A DNA stretch of 55,075 nt, taken from positions 1 to 55,075 of the forward strand of contig NZ_VSTH01000081.1 of the NCBI RefSeq assembly GCF_008123965.1. Direction: 5' to 3'. Below, piece after piece: positions 18,757 through 27,152 of the stretch. A program made the position numbers and the translations under genes. The notes beneath the pieces are model-generated. The model was not told the origin of the DNA and made no database searches. It saw nothing but the letters and a program-made list of their open reading frames with translations. Positions within the stretch are counted from its first letter, which is position 1. Each line of letters starts with the position of its first letter. The DNA comes from Bradyrhizobium hipponense (GTDB lineage: Bacteria > Pseudomonadota > Alphaproteobacteria > Rhizobiales > Xanthobacteraceae).

Positions 18757-20484
18757 TCACCCAGTTGCCATAGCCTGTGCGCCACCCAGCAGCTGCGCAT
18801 TTAGCCGGCCGCCGGAGAACAACATGTCGTCCAGCGCCTCGTCGATATCGGCGGAAACGATGGAGTTGCCGCCGTCGCGGGCGAGGCTCGCCTGCGCCAG
18901 CCGTCGCATCAATTCCTTGATGAAGGCGCAACTTGTGCCCTCACTGCGTCGGGCCGCCTCGGCGACAACCGCGTCCTGGAGCGGCAGTCCCTTGCCGTAG
19001 AGCCGGACCAGCTTGCCGCGGCCGGTCTCATCGGGGAGCGGCACCTCGATTGCCTGATCGATACGGCCTGGGCGCCCGGCGAGCGCGCCTTCGAGATCCT
19101 CCGGCCGGTTGGTGGTCAGGACGAACAGGATGTCTGCATCCTCCTTCAGCCCGTCCATCTCGTTGAGCAGCTTGTTCAACATGGATTCCTCACAGGGTCC
19201 CATGTCATCGCGGTCGCGGGCAATGAGATCGACATCCTCGATCACCACCATCGATGGCTGGAGCAGCCTTGCCAGGTTCATATAGGCGCCGAGGAGGCCG
19301 ATTTGCTCGGCGGTGATGATCAGGGTCGTATGTCCAGGCAAATGTGTTGCGAGATAGCGGATCGTATGGGTTTTGCCGGTGCCCGGCGGCCCGTACAGCA
19401 AGATGCCCTTGCGAGTCGACTGACCGAGCCGGCGTAGCTGATCGCGGGTGTTGACGAAGGTCAGAACGTTGCGATCGAGGAGCCGCAGGGTCTGCTCCGG
19501 CAGGATCACCTCGCTACGAGCGACCGGCGGCAATCGATGCACGGTGATGCCGCGCGAGCGGCCGCGGTAATCGCTATCTGCGTCGAGTGAGAGGATTTTG
19601 CCGCGGTAGGTACGCGCGGCTTGCACGGCCTCTTCCAGCTCACTGAAGCATCGTTGGACGAGGGCAGCGCCTGCGGACCCCGACGGCACCAGGATCTCGA
19701 TCCGAATTCCCGGTTCGCGGCTGTATTCGCGATGCGCGCAGAGCAATACCGCGTACCGAAGACCATCCTGCTCGCACAGCCATAGGCCGTTATCGAGACA
19801 TTTGACCGGGCTCTTCTCGCCAATATCGACGTCAGAATATTGCAACGGCGCAATCGCGAGCGCATAGCGGCCTTCCCGAAGAAGCCGCGAAATCGATAGC
19901 GTCTCGTAGCGCTGTTCCTCATTCAGCCCGAATAGCCGGTTTGCCTCGCTGAACAGCCGGTCGATTGCTGCCTGGACGTCGACCCGCATATGCCCGGGAA
20001 ACTGACGGATCGTGGTCACGAGCTTGCTGCGAGGGACGTCGGCAAAGTGCCAATCCAGCACGTCGCAGGCGTATTCGAACTCCTTCTCCGGCTCTTCCGG
20101 TGCGGTCATGGTGTCTGCTGCACGAATGCAGTCGCTGCACAGCCAGACCGTACGGCTGCCGATTCGAACATCGGTCTGCCCCTCAGGCTTGCCGCAGAGT
20201 TCACAGGGAGTCCTGATCTCTTCTAGTGTGATCTTGAGGGGATGCTGGCCCAGCCAGATATATTGCTGGGCCGACTTGAAAAGCGCCTCTGCAACGGATT
20301 GCGGGTAGGGACCGCAGGCGGCTTTCTCCTCGCGCTCGATCCGCGTTATCAGCGCGGCTGCTTCGCGCTCCGACTTGCCGAAAACCTGGCGGAGCAGCGA
20401 AATGACGAACTCGTCCGGTGTGTCTTCATCATTGTGAATCACGAGCTGAGCCGGCTCACGCTCGCCCCGCGCATCGTTCGTCAT
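18757..20484 (-). CDS. AAA ATPase fused to ClpS-like and ClpX-type zinc domains
   Basis: A 575-residue fusion. Residues about 13-89 resemble the N-degron adaptor ClpS (NDEDTPDEFV, KAACG, HPLKITLEE). Residues 94-119 form a ClpX-type zinc-binding domain (C94, C97, C116, C119; CX2C-X18-CX2C). A middle region (about 130-330) has no motif I recognise. A single AAA domain follows with Walker A GPPGTGKT (365-372), Walker B VVIEDVD (413-419), sensor TTN (457-459) and arginine-finger GRPGRID (470-476), so it should hydrolyse ATP. Likely role: an unfoldase or remodelling ATPase with its own substrate adaptor. No obvious ClpP-docking loop was found. ATG 20484 (GGAG 7 bases upstream) is preferred to TTG 20502. 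Confidence 0.85.
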   Translation of the reverse strand: MTNDARGEREPAQLVIHNDEDTPDEFVISLLRQVFGKSEREAAALITRIEREEKAACGPYPQSVAEALFKSAQQYIWLGQHPLKITLEEIRTPCELCGKPEGQTDVRIGSRTVWLCSDCIRAADTMTAPEEPEKEFEYACDVLDWHFADVPRSKLVTTIRQFPGHMRVDVQAAIDRLFSEANRLFGLNEEQRYETLSISRLLREGRYALAIAPLQYSDVDIGEKSPVKCLDNGLWLCEQDGLRYAVLLCAHREYSREPGIRIEILVPSGSAGAALVQRCFSELEEAVQAARTYRGKILSLDADSDYRGRSRGITVHRLPPVARSEVILPEQTLRLLDRNVLTFVNTRDQLRRLGQSTRKGILLYGPPGTGKTHTIRYLATHLPGHTTLIITAEQIGLLGAYMNLARLLQPSMVVIEDVDLIARDRDDMGPCEESMLNKLLNEMDGLKEDADILFVLTTNRPEDLEGALAGRPGRIDQAIEVPLPDETGRGKLVRLYGKGLPLQDAVVAEAARRSEGTSCAFIKELMRRLAQASLARDGGNSIVSADIDEALDDMLFSGGRLNAQLLGGAQAMATG

Positions 20485-20677
20485 GAAATGACTCCACTGC
20501 AACCAGAGCTAGAATAGAACAAATAAGGAACACAAAAGAAAGTGGCCGTCAAGCGGGACGGCCGCCTCAAATCCTCGATCGACTCGAATTCTAATGCGCT
20601 GGTCCGCCGGGCGCCTCCACGCGCCGCGTCAGGATGGCATCGCCCTCTTTGACAAAGCGGTTCGTTAGGGCTACATC

Positions 20678-20695
20678 TATTTCGCATGCGAAATA
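20678..20695. promoter_or_regulatory. Perfect palindrome over the MarR start codon
   Basis: TATTTCGCATGCGAAATA is an exact 18-base palindrome and its central ATG is the MarR start codon. MarR repressors bind such palindromes, so this is the likely autoregulatory operator. The overlap means transcription must start very near the ATG. Confidence 0.7.
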
Positions 20696-21150
20696 ATTCG
20701 GCCGCCGCGAAGCATCATCGGCTGATCTACCTGCTGACCGTCGGGCAGCGGCGGTTGCAGCGCTGGATGGCGGCGCGGCCGGACAACGATGTGACGCCGG
20801 CGCAGGCCGGACTCTTGTTCATCCTCGGCAAGCAGGACGGAGTCCTGATGGGCGAGGCGGGCGCTGCGCTCGATCTCGGGCCGGCCGGCATTTCCGGCCT
20901 GGTCGATCGCACCGCGGCGGCAAAGCTGGTCGAGCGGCGGGCCGACCGCGAGGACGGACGCGCCTGGCGCATCTGGCTGACGCCGAAGGGCCGTACCGCG
21001 CTGGCGCAGGCCAAAGCGGGAGCCGCTGAAGTCAACGCGGCGCTGACGGAAGGATTTACCAGCGCGGAGATCGATATCGTCGCGCGCTGGCTGACGAGCA
21101 TTCAGGACAAATTTCCCAAGGACAAGTTTCCAAGGGATCCAGAAGAATAA
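20686..21150 (+). CDS. MarR-family transcriptional regulator
   Basis: A 154-residue winged-helix regulator of the MarR family. The helix-turn-helix and wing are visible (LDLGPAGISGLVDRTAAAKLVERRADREDGRAW, read as helix, recognition helix, then wing with DxRxxR-like residues), flanked by dimerisation helices. It lies 13 bases before an enoyl-CoA hydratase, so it probably controls that gene and may sense an acyl-CoA or aromatic acid. There is no clear ribosome site and its start lies inside a perfect palindrome, suggesting a leaderless, self-repressed message. It diverges from the ClpS-AAA gene. Confidence 0.88.
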   Translation: MRNNSAAAKHHRLIYLLTVGQRRLQRWMAARPDNDVTPAQAGLLFILGKQDGVLMGEAGAALDLGPAGISGLVDRTAAAKLVERRADREDGRAWRIWLTPKGRTALAQAKAGAAEVNAALTEGFTSAEIDIVARWLTSIQDKFPKDKFPRDPEE

Positions 21151-21163
21151 CAGGAGCACACTC

Positions 21164-21934
21164 ATGACCGAGCACGTCCGGACCGAGAATAATGCTGGAA
21201 TTCTCACTCTCACGCTGGCACGTCCCGACAAGAAGAACGCGCTGACGGATGCGATGTACGGCAAGCTCGCCGATAGCATCGAATCCGCGGAATTCGATCC
21301 GTCCGTCCGCGTGATCCTGATCCGTGGCGAGGGCGACATGTTCACCGCTGGCAATGACGTCGGCGAGTTCGCGGCGGTCGCATCCGGCAAGTCCGAAGGC
21401 AGCCGCAACGTCGTGCGCTTCATCCAGTCGCTGGCGCGCTGCACCCGGCCGCTGGTTGCCGCCGTCCAGGGCCGCGCCGTCGGCGTCGGCACCACGATGC
21501 TGCTGCACTGCGACCTCGTGGTGCTCGCCGACAATGCGCAGCTGTCGACTCCCTTCGTCAGCCTCGCGCTGGTGCCGGAAGCCGCCTCCAGCCTGCTGAT
21601 GCCGGCCCGCATTGGCCATGCCCGCGCCTACGAGATGTTCGCGCTGGGCGAGACCGTGCCGGCCAAGACCGCACTGGAATGGGGCCTTGCGAGCCGCGTG
21701 GTGCCGCTCGACAAGCTCGATGCCGAGGCGCTCGCGCTCGCCCAGCGTCTGGCCCACCAGCCGGCCGGCGCGCTCATCGCCACCAAGCGGCTGATGCGCA
21801 ATGGCGAGGCTTTGGTCGCGCAGATGCAGGCGGAAGGCGAGCAGTTCGCGCAGCGCCTGCGCACGGCCGAGGCGCGCGAGGCGTTCACGGCGTTCGCGGA
21901 ACGCCGTCCGCCAGATTTCACGAGGATCGCTTAA
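21164..21934 (+). CDS. Enoyl-CoA hydratase/isomerase family protein
   Basis: A 256-residue crotonase-fold enzyme that hydrates or isomerises an enoyl-CoA. The oxyanion-hole segments are present (FTAGNDVGEF and QGRAVGVGTTML), as is the glutamate in VPEAAS; the second catalytic glutamate of true hydratases is not obvious, so isomerase or another crotonase reaction is possible. An AGGAG-type ribosome site precedes the start. Cotranscription with the MarR regulator is likely from the 13-base spacing. The substrate cannot be read from the sequence. Confidence 0.88.
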   Translation: MTEHVRTENNAGILTLTLARPDKKNALTDAMYGKLADSIESAEFDPSVRVILIRGEGDMFTAGNDVGEFAAVASGKSEGSRNVVRFIQSLARCTRPLVAAVQGRAVGVGTTMLLHCDLVVLADNAQLSTPFVSLALVPEAASSLLMPARIGHARAYEMFALGETVPAKTALEWGLASRVVPLDKLDAEALALAQRLAHQPAGALIATKRLMRNGEALVAQMQAEGEQFAQRLRTAEAREAFTAFAERRPPDFTRIA

Positions 21935-22046
21935 CCGGCCCTGGGAGGCGCGGCAGGCCGGAAAGCAGGCATTTTACTACAACCTTAACGAAACATTGGC
22001 AGGTGGCGATGCAGGGTGCCGCTCGTGAAGAGTAGGTCCCCGGTCC

Positions 22047-24128
22047 ATGGCAATGTTTAAGAAATCGGTAAGCTCGCTCCTCCTGACGCTGATGGCCCTG
22101 CTGGCCGCCAGCGCGCTGGCCAGCACGGCGATCCAGATGGTCGGGGCCTTCGGCCGCCATCGCGACAGTCTCGAGACCGAGCGGCTTGCCGCCGCCGACA
22201 AGGCGATCTTCCATGGCGTGCTGTCGCTGCGCAACAATCGCGGCGATGCCCAGAGCGCATTGCTCGGTGAGGATGATCCGCGCGCCAAGCTCGGTGCCGC
22301 CGAGAAGGCCGAGCAGACCGGCTATGAGGCCATCGTCGCGGCGGTCTCGACGGTGGAGTTTGCGCGCCGCGACGAGCTCGCAAACACGCTGAAGCAGCGC
22401 TGGAGCGAAGCCGCGCCGAAGTTTCAGCTGTTCTACGATGAAGCCAAGCAGCCTCGTGCCGAGCGCAAGATGGAGCGAACCGCTGCCTGGTACGATGCGG
22501 TCACCAAGGTGATCGATACCGCGAATCTGGCATCCACCGCGGTATCGAACCGCGCCTGGATGGATGATCCCTTCATCGCCCGCATGATCCAGGTCCGCCG
22601 TCTCGCCTGGCAGGTGCGCGACCGCTATGGCATCCAGTGCTCGACCTTGCGTCCGCATGTCAATGCCAGCAAGCCGCTCGACGAGACCCTGAAGCAGACC
22701 CTCGCGAGCTGGAACGGCTCCATTGCCTCCGGCTGGACCGGGATGGACGAACTGCTGGCCGCGCCCGACGTGACCGCGGAGATGGTCAGTGCCGCGAAGG
22801 ATGCGCGAGCCAAGACCGACGGTGTGCTCAAGCAGATCGGCGAGCTTACCAAGAACTTCGACGGCAGCGGCCGTCCCGCAATGCCCGCCTCGGAGTGGAA
22901 CGCGCTGTGCCAGTCGCCCTTCGCGTTCATCGTTGCGGTCGCAAACAAAGCGCTGGACCAGTCGATCGCGCGTGCCGAGACCGTTCAGGCGAAGGCGCTC
23001 ACCAACCTCGTGGTGCAGTCGCTCGCGTTCCTGCTCGCGCTCGCCGTGACCCTGGCCGGTGTGTATGTGATACGTAATCGCCTCATGCGCCCGGTGCGCG
23101 CCATCCTGGACGCCATCGCGCGGATCGGCGGACGCGACTATGCGACACCCGTGCCGCAATCAAGGCATCCCGACGAGTTCGGCACCATGGCGGCCGCGCT
23201 CGAAAGCCTGCGCGAGAGCGCGGCGACCGCCGAGCGCCTGGGCCTCGAACGCGAATCGCAGCAGGCTCTGCAGCTCGCCCGCTCCGGCACCGTCGATGCC
23301 GCGTGCCGCAGTTTCGACGATACCGTGCAGGCTGTCATCCACAGCGTCGCGGCGTCGGCGAGGGAGCTCGATGCGACGGCGGCCGATGTGCGCTCGCTGG
23401 TCTCGGAATCGAGCAGCCAGACCGCGGCGGTCTCCTCCTCCGCCGAGCAGGCCACCAACAATCTCGAGACCATCGCGGCCGCGACCGAGGAGCTCTCCGC
23501 GTCGGTCGGCGAGATTTCCGCGCAGGTGCAGGCCAGCGCGCGCGAGGCGCGTGAAGCCGTGGCGCAGGCCGAGCAGACCAATGCGACGGTCGAGATCCTC
23601 GACCAGACGGCAAATCGCATCGGCGAGGTCGTGAAGATGATCAATGCCATCGCCGGCCAGACCAATCTCCTGGCGCTGAACGCCACCATCGAAGCCGCTC
23701 GCGCCGGCGAAGCGGGCCGCGGCTTTGCCGTGGTTGCCGGCGAGGTCAAGAACCTCGCGGCGCAGACGGCAAACGCAACGGAAGAGATTTCGCGCCAAGT
23801 CGAGGAGATTCAGGGCGCGACCGGCCAGGCCGTCGCCGCCATCCGCGCGATCGGCGGCGCGATCGGCGGCATCGACGAGAAGATGACGGCGATTGCGGCA
23901 GCCGTCGAGGAGCAGCGCGCCGCCACCACCGAGATCTCGCGCAACTTCCAGCAGGCCGCGCAGGGAACCCGCGAGGTCACCGACACCATCGGCAGCGTCG
24001 CCAAGCTCAATCAGGAGACCGGCAACGCCGGCACGGTGCTGTCGGACTCCGTGAAGAAAATGTCGACCGACGCCGACCGTCTCCGCGTCGCGGTCGAAGG
24101 ATTCCTTGGCGCGGTGAAGACCGCATAG
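22047..24128 (+). CDS. Methyl-accepting chemotaxis protein
   Basis: A 693-residue chemoreceptor. The N-terminal membrane helix (about 10-28) is followed by a long periplasmic ligand region (about 30-315) with two cysteines, a second membrane helix (about 318-345), a HAMP domain and a cytoplasmic signalling coiled coil with the conserved tip (INAIAGQTNLLALNATIEAA, then RAGEAGRGFAVVAGEVKNLA), which docks CheA and CheW. No C-terminal CheR-docking pentapeptide is seen. The ligand is unknown. It is transcribed alone, 113 bases after the hydratase gene. Confidence 0.92.
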   Translation: MAMFKKSVSSLLLTLMALLAASALASTAIQMVGAFGRHRDSLETERLAAADKAIFHGVLSLRNNRGDAQSALLGEDDPRAKLGAAEKAEQTGYEAIVAAVSTVEFARRDELANTLKQRWSEAAPKFQLFYDEAKQPRAERKMERTAAWYDAVTKVIDTANLASTAVSNRAWMDDPFIARMIQVRRLAWQVRDRYGIQCSTLRPHVNASKPLDETLKQTLASWNGSIASGWTGMDELLAAPDVTAEMVSAAKDARAKTDGVLKQIGELTKNFDGSGRPAMPASEWNALCQSPFAFIVAVANKALDQSIARAETVQAKALTNLVVQSLAFLLALAVTLAGVYVIRNRLMRPVRAILDAIARIGGRDYATPVPQSRHPDEFGTMAAALESLRESAATAERLGLERESQQALQLARSGTVDAACRSFDDTVQAVIHSVAASARELDATAADVRSLVSESSSQTAAVSSSAEQATNNLETIAAATEELSASVGEISAQVQASAREAREAVAQAEQTNATVEILDQTANRIGEVVKMINAIAGQTNLLALNATIEAARAGEAGRGFAVVAGEVKNLAAQTANATEEISRQVEEIQGATGQAVAAIRAIGGAIGGIDEKMTAIAAAVEEQRAATTEISRNFQQAAQGTREVTDTIGSVAKLNQETGNAGTVLSDSVKKMSTDADRLRVAVEGFLGAVKTA

Positions 24129-24241
24129 TATCGACATTCCTCCGTTCCAGGGCGCGCGGATCGGCATTGCAGCCGGTCCGCGCGCCGGGTACATCTGTCG
24201 CGCCGCGCAAGCGCGGCGACGGACGTAAGGGAACATCAGGG

Positions 24242-25195
24242 ATGGAGAGTTCGATGCCGGTCACGCCACAAACCAAGGTCCCGCGCCCCTATCGCGGCGT
24301 GTTCCCGGTCGCGCCCACCATCTTCGACGAGCGCGGCGAGCTCGATCTCGACGGCCAGCGCCGCTGCATCGATTTCATGATCGATGCCGGCTCAAATGGG
24401 CTCTGCATCCTCGCCAATTTCTCCGAGCAATTCGTGCTGACCGATGCCGAACGCGACACCGTGATGCATGCGGTGCTGGAGCATGTCGCGGGGCGGCTGC
24501 CCGTCATCGTCACCACCACCCATTTCAGCTCCGCCGTTTGCGCCGCGCGGAGCAAGCAAGCGGAAGCTGCCGGTGCCGCCATGGTGATGGTGATGCCGCC
24601 TTATCATGGTGCGACCTTCCGGGTGCCCGAGAAAGGCATCGTCGAGTTCTTCCGCGTGCTCTCGGGCGCGATCAACATCCCCATCATGATCCAGGATGCG
24701 CCGGTGGCCGGCACGCCGCTGTCGGTCGAGCTGCTGGCGCGGCTGTCGCGCGAATTCGCCAATATCCGCTATTTCAAGATCGAGGTGCCCTTTGCTGCAG
24801 CAAAGCTCCGCAGCCTGATCGAGGCGGGCGGCAAGGACATCGAAGGGCCCTGGGACGGCGAGGAGGCGATCACGCTGCTCGCCGATCTCGATGCCGGCGC
24901 GACCGGTGCAATGACCGGCGGCGGCTATCCCGACGGCATCCGCCAGATCATCGATCCCTATTTCGCCGGCAAGCGCGAGCAGGCGAAAGCCGCCTATGAA
25001 CGCTGGCTGCCGCTGATCAACTACGAGAACCGCCAATGCGGCCTGATTGCGTGCAAGGTCATGATGCAGGCCGGCGGCGTGATCAAGTCGGACGCCGTGC
25101 GCCATCCGCTGCAGCCGCTGCATCCAGCAACGCGGGCAGGGCTGCTGGAACTCGCAAAGGAACGCGATGCGCTGGCGTTGCGCTGGGGGAAGTAG
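24242..25195 (+). CDS. DapA-like family protein lacking the usual catalytic Tyr motif
   Basis: A 317-residue TIM-barrel protein of the DapA superfamily. The Schiff-base lysine is probably the one in RYFKIEVP. The usual GTTGE motif is replaced by ANFSEQFVL and the YNVP tyrosine motif by MIQDAPVAG, so it is not a dihydrodipicolinate synthase and may be a different aldolase or dehydratase. Start at 24242 uses AAGGGA 9 bases upstream; ATG 24254 is an alternative. It follows the chemoreceptor by 113 bases; whether they share a transcript is unclear. This is the second DapA-family gene in the window. Confidence 0.8.
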   Translation: MESSMPVTPQTKVPRPYRGVFPVAPTIFDERGELDLDGQRRCIDFMIDAGSNGLCILANFSEQFVLTDAERDTVMHAVLEHVAGRLPVIVTTTHFSSAVCAARSKQAEAAGAAMVMVMPPYHGATFRVPEKGIVEFFRVLSGAINIPIMIQDAPVAGTPLSVELLARLSREFANIRYFKIEVPFAAAKLRSLIEAGGKDIEGPWDGEEAITLLADLDAGATGAMTGGGYPDGIRQIIDPYFAGKREQAKAAYERWLPLINYENRQCGLIACKVMMQAGGVIKSDAVRHPLQPLHPATRAGLLELAKERDALALRWGK

Positions 25196-25295
25196 CGCGG
25201 CACGCACTCGGTTGTCGCCAGATCGGCGTTCCCCGTCTCCACGGCGGGACAATCGGATATGTTGTGTGCATGACGCTTCGGCATCGGCACTGAGC

Positions 25296-25335
25296 TCCCT
25301 CTCCCGCTTGCGGGGGAGGGCTGGGGTGGGGGTGT
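25296..25335 (+). repeat. GC-rich palindromic repeat, family 1 copy A
   Basis: Core CCCTCTCCCGCTTGCGGGGG followed by AGGGCTGGGGTGGGGG. The core is itself a hairpin. The same core recurs at 25386-25462, 42131-42203, 42228-42338, 52147-52190 and 52220-52259. Confidence 0.75.
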
Positions 25336-25385
25336 CTCCGCGTCGGGATTGTTGAGGATTGCGGAGGACGTCCCAGCGCGGCGAG

Positions 25386-25462
25386 AGCCCTCACCCGCCG
25401 CGCACGGGACGATGCTTCGCATCGCCCGGGGCGCGTCGGCCTCTCCCGCAAGCGGGAGAGGC
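25386..25462 (-). repeat. GC-rich palindromic repeat, family 1 copy B (inverted)
   Basis: Reverse-oriented copy: AGCCCTCACCC, a variable GC-rich insert, then CCTCTCCCGCAAGCGGGAGA. Paired head to head with copy A. Confidence 0.7.
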
Positions 25463-25751
25463 GGAGCAAGCCGCCGGACTATCTTCGTGAAATCTATATG
25501 CGATCGCCCTGGCCTTCGCGGGGACGACGCCGAATGTGAGGTGCGTTCCCCAGCCTGATCCTGCCGGCTTCCCTCTGGCTGAAGGCGTCGAATTTACGCG
25601 GTTCAGGCGGTTTCCCGCGGCCTGGGGATGACGTATTGTACGCTCGCCAATCAGGCCCGCGGAGCATCTCAAGACATCGCGTGCCAGCTGTTTATTGTGC
25701 CGCTATCCCGAGCCAGGTTGGAGCGAACCGACGAAACAGGGAGGCAGTGCC

Positions 25752-27152
25752 ATGACGATGAGGCCGGATCCCACCTTTCACGCATCGCCCAAGCTTGCGA
25801 TGGAAGCACCTGCGGAGAACTTTGCCTACACGTTGCTGCTCAGTCCGGATTTCTCAAAACCGGATGCTCTCGCGGTCATCGACGTCAAGCCGGGATCGCC
25901 GACCTACAGCCAAATCGTCCACACCGTGACGATGCCCAACAAGGGCGATGAGTTTCATCACTTCGGCTGGAATGCCTGCTCCTCCGCCTTGTCGCCGCTC
26001 GCCGGACATGCCTTCATCGAGCGGCGCTATCTGATCATCCCCGGACTGCGCTCGTCGCGGATCTACATCATCGATACCAAGCCCGATCCGACCAAAGCCA
26101 AAATCCACAAGATCATCGAGCCCGAGGAAGTCTTCAGAAAGACCGGCTACTCGCGACCGCATACCATCCATTGCGGGCCGGACGGCATCTATGTGAGCAC
26201 GCTGGGCGGCGGCGGCAAAGACGGCACCAACGGACCTCCAGGCGTCTTCATCATGGATTGCGAGACGTTCGAGGTCCTTGGACGATGGGAGATCGACCGC
26301 GGTCCGCAGACGCTGCACTATGATTTCTGGTGGAACCTGCCGCGCGACTACATGGTGACGAGTGAATGGGCGTTGCCGCCGCAGTTCGAGAACGGAATCG
26401 TTCCGGAAGATCTGCTGGCGAACAAATATGGCCATCGTCTCCACTTCTGGGATCTCCGCGCCCGTCGCAACGTGCAGACCATCGACCTCGGCGCCAATCA
26501 TCAGATGGCGCTGGAGGTACGGCCGGCGCACGATCCGGTTCGCGAATACGGCTTCGTAGGCGTTGTGGTCGACACCACCAATCTCGAAGCATCGATCTGG
26601 ACCTGGTGGCGAGAAGGCGGAAAATTCCACGCGGAGAAGACGGCGACGATCCCGCCCGAGCCCGCGCCAAAGGAGAAGCTCCCGCCGCTGCTCCAGGGCT
26701 TTGGCGCCGTGCCGCCGCTGGTGACCGACATCGACCTGTCGATGGATGATCGCTTTCTCTATGTCTCGTGCTGGGGCACGGGTGAAATGCGCCAGTACGA
26801 TGTGAGTGATCCGCGAAAGCCGAAGCTTGCGGGCTCGGTGCACATCGGCGGCATCGCGCGCCGCACCCCCCATCCGAACGGCAAGGCATTTGCGGCCGGT
26901 CCGCAGATGGTCGAGATCAGCCGCGACGGCAAGCGCGTGTACTGGACCAATTCGCTCTATTCCACCTGGGATGACCAGTTCTATCCCGACGGCGTTCCGG
27001 GTGTGGAGGTCGTGGCCAATGTCGGTGGCAATGGCGGCCTCGAGCTCGATAAGGACTACTTCGTGAGCTTCCCCGACGGATATCGTGCGCACCAGATCAG
27101 GCTGGAGGGCGGCGATTGTTCGACTGATTCCTTTTGCTACCCATCGGCCTAG
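25752..27152 (+). CDS. Methanethiol oxidase / selenium-binding protein (SBP56) family
   Basis: A 466-residue seven-bladed beta-propeller of the SBP56 family, whose characterised bacterial members are copper-dependent methanethiol oxidases (methanethiol to formaldehyde, hydrogen sulfide and peroxide). Family blocks are clear: FHHFGWNACSSAL, YSRPHTIHCGPDG, VSCWGTGEMRQYD and NSLYSTWDDQFYP. No signal peptide is seen, unlike the periplasmic Hyphomicrobium enzyme, so the location may be cytoplasmic. Start at 25752 has GGGAGG at good distance. It overlaps a membrane-protein gene at its 3' end; the SCO1 and MauG genes that accompany mtoX elsewhere are absent here. Confidence 0.85.
   Translation: MTMRPDPTFHASPKLAMEAPAENFAYTLLLSPDFSKPDALAVIDVKPGSPTYSQIVHTVTMPNKGDEFHHFGWNACSSALSPLAGHAFIERRYLIIPGLRSSRIYIIDTKPDPTKAKIHKIIEPEEVFRKTGYSRPHTIHCGPDGIYVSTLGGGGKDGTNGPPGVFIMDCETFEVLGRWEIDRGPQTLHYDFWWNLPRDYMVTSEWALPPQFENGIVPEDLLANKYGHRLHFWDLRARRNVQTIDLGANHQMALEVRPAHDPVREYGFVGVVVDTTNLEASIWTWWREGGKFHAEKTATIPPEPAPKEKLPPLLQGFGAVPPLVTDIDLSMDDRFLYVSCWGTGEMRQYDVSDPRKPKLAGSVHIGGIARRTPHPNGKAFAAGPQMVEISRDGKRVYWTNSLYSTWDDQFYPDGVPGVEVVANVGGNGGLELDKDYFVSFPDGYRAHQIRLEGGDCSTDSFCYPSA

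Larger units (their letters stand above)
25196..25751. other. Long intergenic interval with inverted repeats
   Basis: About 556 bases before the methanethiol oxidase gene. It contains two oppositely oriented copies of a GC-rich repeat (25296-25335 and 25386-25462, listed separately). The remaining sequence shows no convincing gene. The oxidase promoter and its GGGAGG ribosome site lie at the right end. Confidence 0.5.

Noticed and set aside
20544..20563. Hairpin GGCCGTC-N6-GACGGCC upstream of the ClpS-AAA gene
   Set aside because: On the minus strand a T-rich stretch follows, which would fit a terminator, but it would lie in the gene's own leader; too weak to call an attenuator without transcript data.
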